Notes: generated by a model from the letters alone, not told the origin. Shown: positions 17,946 to 25,855, counted from the stretch's first letter. The stretch is 55,419 bases of DNA from Nitrosarchaeum sp. (GCA_009697485.1 SICY01000001.1:1-55419), one strand, 5' to 3'. A program made the numbers and translations.

Positions 17946-19430
17946 ATGCTAGAAATCAGTTCAACTCCATTGGTAATAATTGCAATTCTTGGTACAGTGG
18001 GAGTTTTGTTACCTATAATCAGCATTGCCAGAAAAGAAAAAGATTCAAACTCATTTTATGCAGTTATTGCATTTGCTGCATTGATTGCATCAATTGGATA
18101 TGTTGCATATCAATTCCTCGCTGATAATATTCTTCCGTCTGCTCTGTTTTCTGAAGATGTACTTGTAGATGACGCATTTGGTGGATTCTTTGCAATCGCG
18201 ATGTTAATTGTTGCAATCTTCACTACAGTTGGCTCCTTTAATTACATGCGAAAAAAGAACTATCCTGCTGTTTACTATTCCTTAATACTCCTTTCAACAA
18301 TCGGTATGGTGTTAGTAGCATATTCTACTGATCTGGTGATGTTATTTGTTGCATGGGAGCTCATGAGCATTCCGACATACGTTCTTGTTGGATTTATGAA
18401 AAAGAATCCAAGCTCAAATGAAGCTGCACTAAAGTATTTCTTGTTTGGAGCATTATCATCTGCAATTATTGTTTATGGAATTTCATTATCCTATGGATTA
18501 ACTGGTTCAACAAATATTGGTGAAGTTATTCAGGGTTACTCTACTCTTGATCCTTCGTTATTGCCATTGGCATTGTTATCTGTTGGAATGTTTATTGCCG
18601 GATTTGGATTTAAAATGGGGCTGGTACCTTTCCATCAATGGTTGCCTGACACTTATGAAGGTGCACCTCCAACCATTACCACTTTACTTGCAGCTGGAAC
18701 AAAGAAAGCAGGATTTGCAGCAACAATTAGAATAGTTGTTTTGGGAATGGTTGTACTTAATCTTGATTGGACTTTAGCTCTTGGTATAATTGCAGTGATG
18801 ACGATGACCATTGGTAACATCGCTGCAATCATGCAAAAGAATCTTGCAAGGATGTTAGCATATTCTAGTATTGCTCATGCCGGCTACATTTTGATTGGAC
18901 TTGCAGTAGCTCCATACAGCTCTCTTGGTTTGCAAGGTTCTCTATACCAAATATTGAATCACGCAGTAATGAAAGGTGCTGCCTTCATAGCAGTTGCAGG
19001 AATAGTAACCACACTTGCAGTAACTAACATCGATAAACTCAAAGGACTTGGTAGAAGAATGCCTATTACATCACTTGGATTGGTAATCTCATTATTTGCT
19101 TTAGCTGGTGTACCTCCACTTGCTGGATTTTGGAGTAAAATAATGTTATTTGGTGGTGCATTGGATGCTGGTTCAACTATATGGTGGGCACCGTGGCTTG
19201 CAATAGCTGGAGTTCTAAACAGTGCTTTATCATTAGCTTACTATGGTTGGATCACAAGAAAAATGTACTTTGAAGGAGAAACTGAAAAAAGAATATCTGA
19301 ACCAAAGTCTGTAATTGCAATCATGATATTTTCAATAGTTTTCTTGGTAGGATTCGGTGTATATCCAGATCCAATTATTAAATTTGTAGAATTTGCTGCA
19401 CCAACGATTAGCTTAGGTATTATGCCTTAA
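17946..19430 (+). CDS. nuoN: Complex I antiporter-like subunit NuoN
   Basis: 494 residues and about 14 helices. FVAWELMSIPTYVLVGF carries the conserved Glu, and FKMGLVPFHQWLPDTYEGAP is the signature of NuoN and related antiporter subunits. It is the last gene of the nuo operon. Its 3' end overlaps the convergent polyprenyl synthase by 11 nt, so no space is left for a separate terminator. Confidence 0.94.
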   Translation: MLEISSTPLVIIAILGTVGVLLPIISIARKEKDSNSFYAVIAFAALIASIGYVAYQFLADNILPSALFSEDVLVDDAFGGFFAIAMLIVAIFTTVGSFNYMRKKNYPAVYYSLILLSTIGMVLVAYSTDLVMLFVAWELMSIPTYVLVGFMKKNPSSNEAALKYFLFGALSSAIIVYGISLSYGLTGSTNIGEVIQGYSTLDPSLLPLALLSVGMFIAGFGFKMGLVPFHQWLPDTYEGAPPTITTLLAAGTKKAGFAATIRIVVLGMVVLNLDWTLALGIIAVMTMTIGNIAAIMQKNLARMLAYSSIAHAGYILIGLAVAPYSSLGLQGSLYQILNHAVMKGAAFIAVAGIVTTLAVTNIDKLKGLGRRMPITSLGLVISLFALAGVPPLAGFWSKIMLFGGALDAGSTIWWAPWLAIAGVLNSALSLAYYGWITRKMYFEGETEKRISEPKSVIAIMIFSIVFLVGFGVYPDPIIKFVEFAAPTISLGIMP

Positions 19431-20271
19431 ACGTTGTAAATTTTATAAGATTATCCAAATTCATTTTTGCATCACTATCTGAAATTTTTCTTAAACTTGC
19501 TCTAGCCTTGTCAGAATATTTTTTTAAAAGTTCTTCCATTTTATTGAAAACATCTCTTGGATCAGAACTTTTCTTGATCAGTAAATTAAATAATTTATCT
19601 TCATTCTTCCAGTCAAACAAATCATCTCTTATTTGATATGCAATTCCTATATTTTTTCCATATTCTGTTAGTGCTTCTATTTCTTCTTCACTACCATTTG
19701 CAATAATTGCACCTATTCTTGCAGCCACTTCAAATGCAGTAGCAGTTTTGTATTCAATTACTTTGAGATAATCATCAAAAGTAACATCTTCACTAGTTTC
19801 TAATCTGCTTTCTATCATTTCTCCTTCACTCATCAGCATTGCTGTTGTTGCCAAATCCTTTGTTATTCTTGCATTGTCTAATCTTGAAGAAATTGCAAGA
19901 ATTAATCCCAAAACAAAATCTCCTGTTAGTACACTTGTGTTATACCCATATTTGATATGAAATGGTTCTTTTTGCCTTCGCATTGTTTCGTTATCTATAA
20001 TGTCATCATGTATGATAGATTCCATATGTAAAAATTCTACAGCACATGATGCTGCCAATGTATTATCATCAATTTTTCCTACGCTTTCGGCAGCCAAAAC
20101 TAAGATAATTGGTCTAATGCGTTTTCCACCCTCTAAGGAATATTTTAGTGGTTCAATGAATTCTGATTCTGAATATAGCGATAATTCTCTATCTAATGCC
20201 TGATTGATTTTATCGATATACTTACTATATGTTTCAAGTAAAGGATTAATCTCGATATTTTTCCTGTCCAA
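19420..20271 (-). CDS. Polyprenyl diphosphate synthase (first of two in the window)
   Basis: 283 residues. The first Asp-rich motif is DDIID in HMESIIHDDIID and the second is DDLFD in AYQIRDDLFDW; GGKRIRP, which binds IPP, is also present. The residue five before the first motif is Glu rather than the Phe that caps product length at C20 in archaeal GGPP synthases. The product may therefore differ from that of the paralogue at 40643, for example a longer chain for menaquinone (inference). It starts with TTG and lies head-to-tail against the nuo operon, then next to tRNA-Glu on the same strand. Confidence 0.88.
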   Translation of the reverse strand: MDRKNIEINPLLETYSKYIDKINQALDRELSLYSESEFIEPLKYSLEGGKRIRPIILVLAAESVGKIDDNTLAASCAVEFLHMESIIHDDIIDNETMRRQKEPFHIKYGYNTSVLTGDFVLGLILAISSRLDNARITKDLATTAMLMSEGEMIESRLETSEDVTFDDYLKVIEYKTATAFEVAARIGAIIANGSEEEIEALTEYGKNIGIAYQIRDDLFDWKNEDKLFNLLIKKSSDPRDVFNKMEELLKKYSDKARASLRKISDSDAKMNLDNLIKFTTFKA

Positions 20272-20314
20272 GATTGGGCCTATTCAAAAAACTTTCTCAT
20301 TAGTAATTAAATCT

Positions 20315-20408
20315 TGGTGCTCCAGCCGGGATTTTCATCGTTAGATTTTGAACCCGGGATCACTGCCTTGAAAGGGCAGTATGCTTGACCGGTCTACACC
20401 ACTGGAAC
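20315..20408 (-). tRNA. tRNA-Glu(TTC) with probable 15-nt intron in the T-loop, CCA encoded
   Basis: On the minus strand the acceptor GTTCCAG (20408-20402) pairs with CTGGAGC (20325-20319). The D-stem is GTGT/GCAT, and the anticodon stem CTGCC/GGCAG holds the loop CTTTCAA with anticodon TTC (20372-20370). The T-stem CCGGG/CCCGG is perfect but encloses 22 nt (20331-20352) instead of 7, which is best explained by a 15-nt intron in the T-loop. Discriminator A is followed by a genome-encoded CCA (20317-20315). Introns at non-canonical tRNA positions are known in this phylum. Confidence 0.9.
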
Positions 20409-20434
20409 CCAACAAAATTGGGTAATTTGTCCAT

Positions 20435-20466
20435 AAAATCTTTTGTAAACCACACAAAGATTTTTT
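20435..20466 (+). promoter_or_regulatory. Inverted repeat overlapping the TATA box of the CADD-like gene
   Basis: AAAATCTTT (20435-20443) is repeated inverted as AAAGATTTT (20456-20464). The right arm runs into TTTTTTATTG, a TATA-like box about 25 nt before the ATG at 20490. The repeat could be an operator or merely an AT-rich coincidence. Confidence 0.4.
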
Positions 20467-20489
20467 ATTGGCAAATTGGAAGATGTGAT

Positions 20490-21122
20490 ATGAATCTAAT
20501 AAAACGAATTGATGAAATGATTGAAGAAAGAAGTTTACTAAAACACCCATTCTATCAAATGTGGTCTGATGGAAAATTAACTCTTGATTCTTTATCTGGT
20601 TATTCTAAAGAATACTTTCAACTTGTTAAGGCAGTTCCATCATTTATGACTCCTATTATAGAAAAGGCTCCTAATTCTGTTATTAGTGAATTAATTGATA
20701 ACCAACAAGAGGAATCAATTCACATAAAATCATGGGTTAAATTTGCAGGAGAGCTGGGAGTTTCCGAATATGAATTAATTCAATATGAAGGATTAGAAAA
20801 GACTAGGAAATCTGTTTTGGAATTATCAGAATTAATGAATACCTATGAAGGTGGAGCATGTGCAATGTATGCTTTTGAAAAAGAAATTCCTAAAATTAGC
20901 CAAACAAAGCTTGATGGCTTGGCAGAATTCTATGGGATGTCTAATGAAGAGGCTACAGAATACTTTAAACTTCATACAGAAGCTGATATTCGTCATGCTG
21001 CATCTTGGAAAAATATTCTTGAAAAAACATCAACTGATTCAGATAACTTGATCCGAATTGCAGATAAATCTATCTCTGCACAAAATCTGTTGCTTGATAG
21101 TTGTTATGAAGCATATTGTTGA
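20490..21122 (+). CDS. CADD-like heme-oxygenase-fold diiron protein, probable p-aminobenzoate synthase
   Basis: 210 residues from ATG 20490; any longer reading runs through tRNA-Glu. The LLKHPFYQMWSDGKL start and YFQLVKAVP match the CADD family, in which the Chlamydia protein makes p-aminobenzoate from its own tyrosine with a metal centre. Against CADD numbering as I recall it, the equivalents are Tyr22 (Y27), His78 (H88), Glu130 (E142), Lys140 (K152), His162 (H174), Asp166 (D178) and His169 (H181). The CADD Glu81 position is Asn71, but Glu74 and Glu75 lie one turn away. pABA would feed tetrahydromethanopterin or folate. A TenA-type thiaminase is the main alternative, but TenA lacks this His-x3-Asp-x2-His motif. 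Confidence 0.75.
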   Translation: MNLIKRIDEMIEERSLLKHPFYQMWSDGKLTLDSLSGYSKEYFQLVKAVPSFMTPIIEKAPNSVISELIDNQQEESIHIKSWVKFAGELGVSEYELIQYEGLEKTRKSVLELSELMNTYEGGACAMYAFEKEIPKISQTKLDGLAEFYGMSNEEATEYFKLHTEADIRHAASWKNILEKTSTDSDNLIRIADKSISAQNLLLDSCYEAYC

Positions 21123-21163
21123 ACTCATAACATTTTATACTGTAGGTAAAATCCATCTGCTTA

Positions 21164-21237
21164 GGGCCCATAACTCAGCTTGGTAGAGTACCCGGCTCAT
21201 AACCGGGGAGTCAAGGGATCGAAGCCCTTTGGGCCCA
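21164..21237 (+). tRNA. tRNA with CAT anticodon, probably tRNA-Ile2 (agmatidine-modified) rather than Met
   Basis: The cloverleaf is complete: acceptor GGGCCCA/TGGGCCC, D-stem ACTC/GAGT, anticodon stem CCCGG/CCGGG with loop CTCATAA, T-stem AAGGG/CCCTT and discriminator A (no CCA encoded). The GGGCCC acceptor with C4-G69 and C5-G68 resembles archaeal tRNA-Ile2, but elongator Met cannot be ruled out. It is not an initiator: it lacks the three G-C pairs next to the anticodon loop and has G1-C72. The T-loop is ATCGAAG, with A instead of T at position 54. Confidence 0.88.
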
Positions 21238-21252
21238 TATTACTTCCGTTAG

Positions 21253-21262
21253 TTTTAAAATG
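21253..21262 (+). promoter_or_regulatory. TATA-like box for the candidate sRNA
   Basis: GTTTTAAAAT-like sequence centred at about 21257 is 26 nt before the predicted 5' end of the C/D-box RNA, so that RNA may have its own promoter instead of being cut from the tRNA transcript. Confidence 0.4.
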
Positions 21263-21280
21263 AGCACAGACAAAATTTAC

Positions 21281-21345
21281 TGGCTGCGATGAAGAATCAG
21301 AGTTATATCTGAACGATGATTGAAAGGCATTTGTCTGAGCTGCCA
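21281..21345 (+). ncRNA. Candidate C/D-box sRNA (2'-O-methylation guide)
   Basis: The boxes occur in the right order and spacing: C box GCGATGA (21286-21292), D' CTGA (21309-21312), C' ACGATGA (21313-21319) and D CTGA (21335-21338). Guide regions are 16 nt and 15 nt. Outer flanks TGGC (21281-21284) and GCCA (21342-21345) can pair, forming the terminal stem. Both C and C' have C instead of T at box position 2, which is the flipped-out nucleotide of the kink-turn. The lack of spacer between D' and C' is a weakness. I could not match either guide to a target by eye. Confidence 0.62.
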
Positions 21346-21349
21346 AAAA

Positions 21350-21955
21350 TTACTTGCTAATCTGATTTCTTACTTTTTCTAAAATATCACCATCAACAAG
21401 TTTTTGTTCGTGTAATGCTTGTGTGATTTGTATTATATTGGTGATAGAATGTAATTTAACTCCTAATTCTTTTAGTGCTTCATCTGCACCCTCCATTCTA
21501 TTGACAATTACATATACATCTTCTATTGTTATGTTTGCTTCTTTTAGTGACTTTATTGCATTTACAACCGAACCTCCAGTTGTTGCAACATCGTCTATCA
21601 TTACAACCTTCATTCCTTCATGAATTTGCCCTTCGACTGATTTTGAAGTTCCATAGTCTTTTGGTTTACTTCTTACATAGATTAATGGCTTAACTGTTTC
21701 AATTGCCAATGCTGATGCAATAACCAAACCTCCAGTAGGAACTGATACTAAAGAATCAAAACTATCCAATCCTACACTTTCTGCAATATTGTTTTGCAGA
21801 TATTTTATCATAGTTCTAAATTGATGAGGATAACTAGGAACTAGTCTCAAATCAACATAGTATGAACTTTTTTTACCACTAGCCAGTGTAAAATCTCCAA
21901 ATTTTATTATCCCCTTTTGATGCAAAAAGGTTGCAAACTCTTTTACAAATTCCAT
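21350..21955 (-). CDS. pyrE: Orotate phosphoribosyltransferase
   Basis: 201 residues. The PRPP-binding motif VVMIDDVATTGGSV is clear, preceded by FGDFTLASGKKSSYYVDLR, the OPRTase N-terminal signature, and SVPTGGLVIASALA. It converts orotate and PRPP to OMP in pyrimidine synthesis. The stop codon lies 4 nt from the 3' end of the candidate sRNA on the other strand. The gene appears monocistronic. Confidence 0.95.
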   Translation of the reverse strand: MEFVKEFATFLHQKGIIKFGDFTLASGKKSSYYVDLRLVPSYPHQFRTMIKYLQNNIAESVGLDSFDSLVSVPTGGLVIASALAIETVKPLIYVRSKPKDYGTSKSVEGQIHEGMKVVMIDDVATTGGSVVNAIKSLKEANITIEDVYVIVNRMEGADEALKELGVKLHSITNIIQITQALHEQKLVDGDILEKVRNQISK

Positions 21956-22005
21956 ATCTAAATTAACTACACTGGATTTATTTTGGTTTGTATTGTGTAT
22001 TAATC

Positions 22006-23088
22006 ATGCCTGAAATCTGGTTAAATTATGGTATTACTGATGTTGTTTTGGATATTCGGGCAGAGAATCTAGAACAAAAAATTGATTCTGATGGTAAGAT
22101 CTTGGAAGATACGGCGATCAATGAAAAACTGAGTACTATTGATTTAACAAAACCTATGGAACTTGTAGTTTTACATAACTCCAAATCTATTCAAAAAATT
22201 ATCTCATCATTATTTACAATATGTGAACGAAAATCATCACCATTTCCTAAAATTTTGGCTGAGAAAAAAATAATGAATCTAGTAAAATCTGGTCTACCAG
22301 AAGGAAGCTCAATTAATGAATTTGACAACGCTGATCTTTCTAATTCTAATCTTGTTTTCATCGGAGAAATGGAATTTGATGGTTTATTTGGGTATGAAAC
22401 CGTTTCCACCAGATTAATCAAAAAGTTTGGTCAGGAATCAATGCTTTCTGCATATGCAAAAAGAAAGAGTAATCTTCCTGCGCCTGGACAACTGACAGAA
22501 AGTTTTGATGAAGCAAAAAAATTTGTCAATAATTTTGAAATTAAGGCAATTGAAATTATAGCAAATTCGCAAGGTATTGTTGATTTTACAATAGAACATC
22601 CTTCCAAAACCGTTTCATCTACAAAAACTCTAGAATCCTTTGCAATCAAAGATATAGGTCACCACAAATCAATGATAATCAGCACTGGAAAAGACTCAAG
22701 TAATGATAATCTTGGAAAATCTCTTTCATCTCTTTGGAATTGTGCTAGTGCAATACAAAATGGAGGTCTATCTATCTTGGTAGCAGAATGTAAATCTGGT
22801 TTGGGTTCTGATGCACTTCAGCAATACATTGAGGGTAGATTGAGTCTTGTTCAACTTCGAAATCCAACTAAATACATTTCTGGAATGGAGGATCTATTAT
22901 TTTTATCCGAAATACAAAAGAATTTTCAAATTGGGTTGGTTTCAATTCTTCCAGAATATTATGTAAAAAAACTAAACATGATTTCCATGTCTGGAATCAA
23001 ACCCTCTTTGGATTATATTCTGAAAACCCAAGGTGCTAGACAAAAAGTTGCAGTTGTAATGGATGGGGCTAGAGTTTTACTAAGGTAA
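22006..23088 (+). CDS. LarA-like (DUF2088-related) protein of uncertain activity
   Basis: 360 residues from ATG 22006 (MPEIWLNYGITDVVLDI); an in-frame ATG 18 nt earlier is less likely. The N-terminus and the stretch NGGLSILVAECKSGLGSDAL resemble the nickel-dependent lactate racemase (LarA) fold, whose C-terminal domain has a similar GG-hydrophobic-AEC-G-G-S segment. I do not find the THR-type catalytic motif of LarA, so the racemase reaction itself is doubtful. Its 3' end overlaps the convergent M50 protease by 9 nt. Assignment is by remembered pattern only. Confidence 0.5.
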   Translation: MPEIWLNYGITDVVLDIRAENLEQKIDSDGKILEDTAINEKLSTIDLTKPMELVVLHNSKSIQKIISSLFTICERKSSPFPKILAEKKIMNLVKSGLPEGSSINEFDNADLSNSNLVFIGEMEFDGLFGYETVSTRLIKKFGQESMLSAYAKRKSNLPAPGQLTESFDEAKKFVNNFEIKAIEIIANSQGIVDFTIEHPSKTVSSTKTLESFAIKDIGHHKSMIISTGKDSSNDNLGKSLSSLWNCASAIQNGGLSILVAECKSGLGSDALQQYIEGRLSLVQLRNPTKYISGMEDLLFLSEIQKNFQIGLVSILPEYYVKKLNMISMSGIKPSLDYILKTQGARQKVAVVMDGARVLLR

Positions 23089-24186
23089 AAAATTAGGTAA
23101 AAAATTTGACGGTATTGGTGCACATAAAATAGCTAATCCTATAACACCCAAGTATGCAAGTTTTCTATTTTTTGATAATGGGGAAACATCATCAAGTGGT
23201 GTTGCACTAGGATTTTTTGAACTTAAAACAAGAATCAACATTGCCATTAACCAATAATTTAACACAACAAGAATTGCCATACTTCCAATTGTTGCATACT
23301 TGTGACGTTTAGCACCAAGTAGAGTTCTTGCCATGTGACCCCCGTCTAGCTGCCAAGCTGGTAATAAATTCAAGAATGTGATTAAAAATCCAATCCAAGC
23401 TGCAAATAAAACTGGCGTCATTATTACTTCATGACCTGTTCCACCTTTTCCAAACAACGCTAAACTTGCAGTCATTAGTAATGGTTCTCCTTGATTCCAT
23501 TCCATTAATTTTGAATCTGCAAAAAGTCCTTGTGCAACATCTTCTTGTAGTATCGGTGCAGTGTATGCACCATACATTGAAACTATGATTGTAATTATCA
23601 GTCCTGCAATTGGTCCTGCTACTGCTATATCAAATAAAATTTCTCGATTAATTGTTAATCCACGTGATTGAATAAATGCGCCAAAAGTTGGAATTCCAAT
23701 CACGGGTAACCCTGGTATGAAAAATGGCCATGTTGTCTTTAGTTTATGAGCATTAGCTGCAACTAGATGACCCAACTCATGAATTCCTAAAATTCCTAAA
23801 AGTGAAAGTGTATAGATTCCTGCCATTTCTAATGGTTCACCAATATCTATAATGGAATTTGTTCCTGTAGTACGATAATAACCATCAATCATTACGAAGG
23901 TAATTACAATTGCAAACAAAATTCGTGGAGTCCAAGATGCGCTTAACCACTTCTTTTGTTTTTTTGGAGTGAATTTTTGAATGATAATATATTTACCGTC
24001 TTCCATTTGTTCAAGCTTACAAACATAGTTCATATTTTCTAATTTTCTTGCTAAATCCTCAAATTTTGATTTAAAATCATGATCATTAATCCTAAACTCC
24101 AAAGAATACATTTCTCTGTTGAACTGACTTACTTTAAACAATGAATTGACTAAGGAAATTACGTCTTCCTGCGTAGGGTCGCTCAT
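23080..24186 (-). CDS. Site-2-protease family zinc metalloprotease (M50), membrane
   Basis: 368 residues. After a soluble N-terminal part of about 80 residues come several membrane helices. HELGH (136-140) is the zinc motif, and LLPAWQLDGGH near residue 280 supplies the third ligand Asp in the NxxPxxxLDGG signature. Such enzymes cut transmembrane segments inside the bilayer, for example anti-regulators. The GIHELGHLVAANAHKLK and FFIPGLP segments are typical of archaeal M50B proteins without a PDZ domain. The substrate is unknown. Confidence 0.9.
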   Translation of the reverse strand: MSDPTQEDVISLVNSLFKVSQFNREMYSLEFRINDHDFKSKFEDLARKLENMNYVCKLEQMEDGKYIIIQKFTPKKQKKWLSASWTPRILFAIVITFVMIDGYYRTTGTNSIIDIGEPLEMAGIYTLSLLGILGIHELGHLVAANAHKLKTTWPFFIPGLPVIGIPTFGAFIQSRGLTINREILFDIAVAGPIAGLIITIIVSMYGAYTAPILQEDVAQGLFADSKLMEWNQGEPLLMTASLALFGKGGTGHEVIMTPVLFAAWIGFLITFLNLLPAWQLDGGHMARTLLGAKRHKYATIGSMAILVVLNYWLMAMLILVLSSKNPSATPLDDVSPLSKNRKLAYLGVIGLAILCAPIPSNFLPNFLP

Positions 24187-24262
24187 TCTGTTTACGGCTA
24201 TTTCTTTCCATTAAATGGTTTTGTGGTTTAAAATTAAATATTGACAATAAAATATACTAGTA

Positions 24263-24760
24263 ATGCAAGTAATTCTCAGACAATTGGGTAACTGTAACAT
24301 ACGTCGTGCAGAACCAAGCGATCTGATTCCAGTCATGGAAATTAATCTAAAAACGCTTCCTGAACACTATTCTGATTATTTCTATGAAAGTCTACTTGCA
24401 GAAATTCCAGAAGCTTTCATTGTTGCAGAAATTGGAGGAAAACACGTTGGTTACATAATGTGCAAAACTGAATATGGCTTTTCTAATTTCAAAAAACTAG
24501 GATTTGTAAAAAAAGGTCATGTGGTATCTATTGCAGTTCTTGATGAATATAGAAAAAAAGGCATCGGCAAAGCATTAGTTGAAGAATCTGTAAATGGTGT
24601 TAAACTAAAAAAATGTGATGAATTCTATCTTGAGGTACGTTGTAGTAATAATGATGCCGTACGATTGTATGAAAAACTAGGTTTTGTTATTAGACAAAAA
24701 CTCAGTGCGTATTATCGTGATGGTGAAGATGCATATCTTATGGCAATTGAATTGGACTAG
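24263..24760 (+). CDS. Ard1/RimI-type N-terminal acetyltransferase (GNAT)
   Basis: 165 residues. The acetyl-CoA site is VVSIAVLDEYRKKGIGKALV (Q/RxxGxG/A type). The end LEVRCSNNDAVRLYEKLGF and YYRDGEDAYLMA are hallmarks of archaeal Ard1, which acetylates the amino termini of proteins. The first 12 residues precede the usual RRAEPSD start, so initiation may be slightly downstream, although no other ATG is near. It is divergent from the protease gene. Confidence 0.9.
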   Translation: MQVILRQLGNCNIRRAEPSDLIPVMEINLKTLPEHYSDYFYESLLAEIPEAFIVAEIGGKHVGYIMCKTEYGFSNFKKLGFVKKGHVVSIAVLDEYRKKGIGKALVEESVNGVKLKKCDEFYLEVRCSNNDAVRLYEKLGFVIRQKLSAYYRDGEDAYLMAIELD

Positions 24761-24798
24761 TTCAAACCAATAAATAACTCACACCAAACTTTAGCTCA

Positions 24799-25017
24799 AT
24801 GAATAAACGTAAAGGAATGGGGATTACAATTTTTGCACTATGCATTACCGCATTCTTTCTTTATGCATATTTACTAATGCTATCTGAATGGAGTCCTATT
24901 GTGTTACAATTATCTATTTTGATGATTGCAGGTGGAATACTTGGTGTAGTAGCTTGGATTGGGTATGTAATGGCAACTACAAAACCTTCATCTGCATCAA
25001 TTTCATCAGATGATTAA
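24799..25017 (+). CDS. Small two-helix membrane protein, unknown function
   Basis: 72 residues. Two hydrophobic helices (about residues 9-28 and 35-59) follow a basic N-terminus (MNKRKGMG), and the tail SSASISSDD is short and acidic. I do not recognise the family. It follows the acetyltransferase by 38 nt and is convergent with the tRNA methyltransferase, ending one base from it. Confidence 0.6.
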   Translation: MNKRKGMGITIFALCITAFFLYAYLLMLSEWSPIVLQLSILMIAGGILGVVAWIGYVMATTKPSSASISSDD

Positions 25018-25018
25018 T

Positions 25019-25855
25019 TTATTTTGAAATCTTTACATCTACAACTGTTTGATAGTATCTAGGACCTACAGCTCTGACGATCTTTGATCCTAAAATTTCT
25101 GATTTAACTGGGGTTACTTGCAAATAGTGTTCTTCCGAAAGTTTTCCGGCATTTGATTTTTTATCTGCATGAATGTGAGAATAATAGTGAATTATTCCAC
25201 CACTTTTTGTTGCATTGATTGCAGACTTTAAGAATTCATCTGATCTTTCAGGAAGAAGCATCAAAGTTCTATCTGATCTATTCTCTAATTGTTCTTGAAT
25301 TACTTGTGATGCATCTCCATTTATTGAGATGATGTTTCCTGCAAGCTTATTTGAGATTATATTTTTTTCACAAAGTTTTGCTGCAATTGGATTGATATCT
25401 ATGCTATATACAATACATTTCTTCTTTTTTGCAATCATAATTGAAAACATGCCTACGCCTGCAAACATATTGACTATAGTTTCGCCATCTTGAACTAAAT
25501 TGGCAATTCTTTCTCTTTCCGTAGATAATCTAGGTGAAAAAAATGCATTTTCAACATCCACTGTAAATTTACAGCCAAATTCTTTGTATTCTGTTTCTGT
25601 CTTATCTTCTCCTGCCAGAATCTCTAAATTTCTGGTACGAAAATCTCCCTCAACAGCAGAAGCTTGATAAAAAACACTCTTTGCAATTTTTACTTCGTTT
25701 AGAAGAGTCTCACCAATGAGTTTCTTCTTTGTTAGCAACGAATCAGGAATTCTAACTATAATTATATCTCCAATTTGATCAAAAGATGAGATTAGTTCTT
25801 GGCTTTCTTGTGAAGTAAGTATATTTTCCAATGACCTCTTTAACATTCGAGTCAA
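25019..25855 (-). CDS. Trm5-like tRNA methyltransferase (class I, SAM-dependent)
   Basis: 278 residues. FSPRLSTERERIA and VNMFAGVGMFSIMIAKK are the Trm5/TYW2 core and SAM-binding motif I. IDINPIAAKLCEKNI matches motif II, and MLLPERSDEFL occupies the position of the usual NLP/PLP catalytic segment. Trm5 makes m1G37 next to the anticodon; TYW2 is a close relative. The N-terminus is short, without the D1 domain of full Trm5a, suggesting Trm5b. The TTG start overlaps the ABCE1 stop as TTGA; ATG 25846 is the alternative. Confidence 0.85.
   Translation of the reverse strand: MTRMLKRSLENILTSQESQELISSFDQIGDIIIVRIPDSLLTKKKLIGETLLNEVKIAKSVFYQASAVEGDFRTRNLEILAGEDKTETEYKEFGCKFTVDVENAFFSPRLSTERERIANLVQDGETIVNMFAGVGMFSIMIAKKKKCIVYSIDINPIAAKLCEKNIISNKLAGNIISINGDASQVIQEQLENRSDRTLMLLPERSDEFLKSAINATKSGGIIHYYSHIHADKKSNAGKLSEEHYLQVTPVKSEILGSKIVRAVGPRYYQTVVDVKISK

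Noticed and set aside
20385..20489. N-terminal extension of the CADD-like protein upstream of 20490
   Set aside because: It runs through tRNA-Glu, and the TATA box 25 nt before 20490 fixes the start.
21164..21237. Initiator tRNA-Met
   Set aside because: It has G1-C72, and the three G-C pairs beside the anticodon loop are absent.
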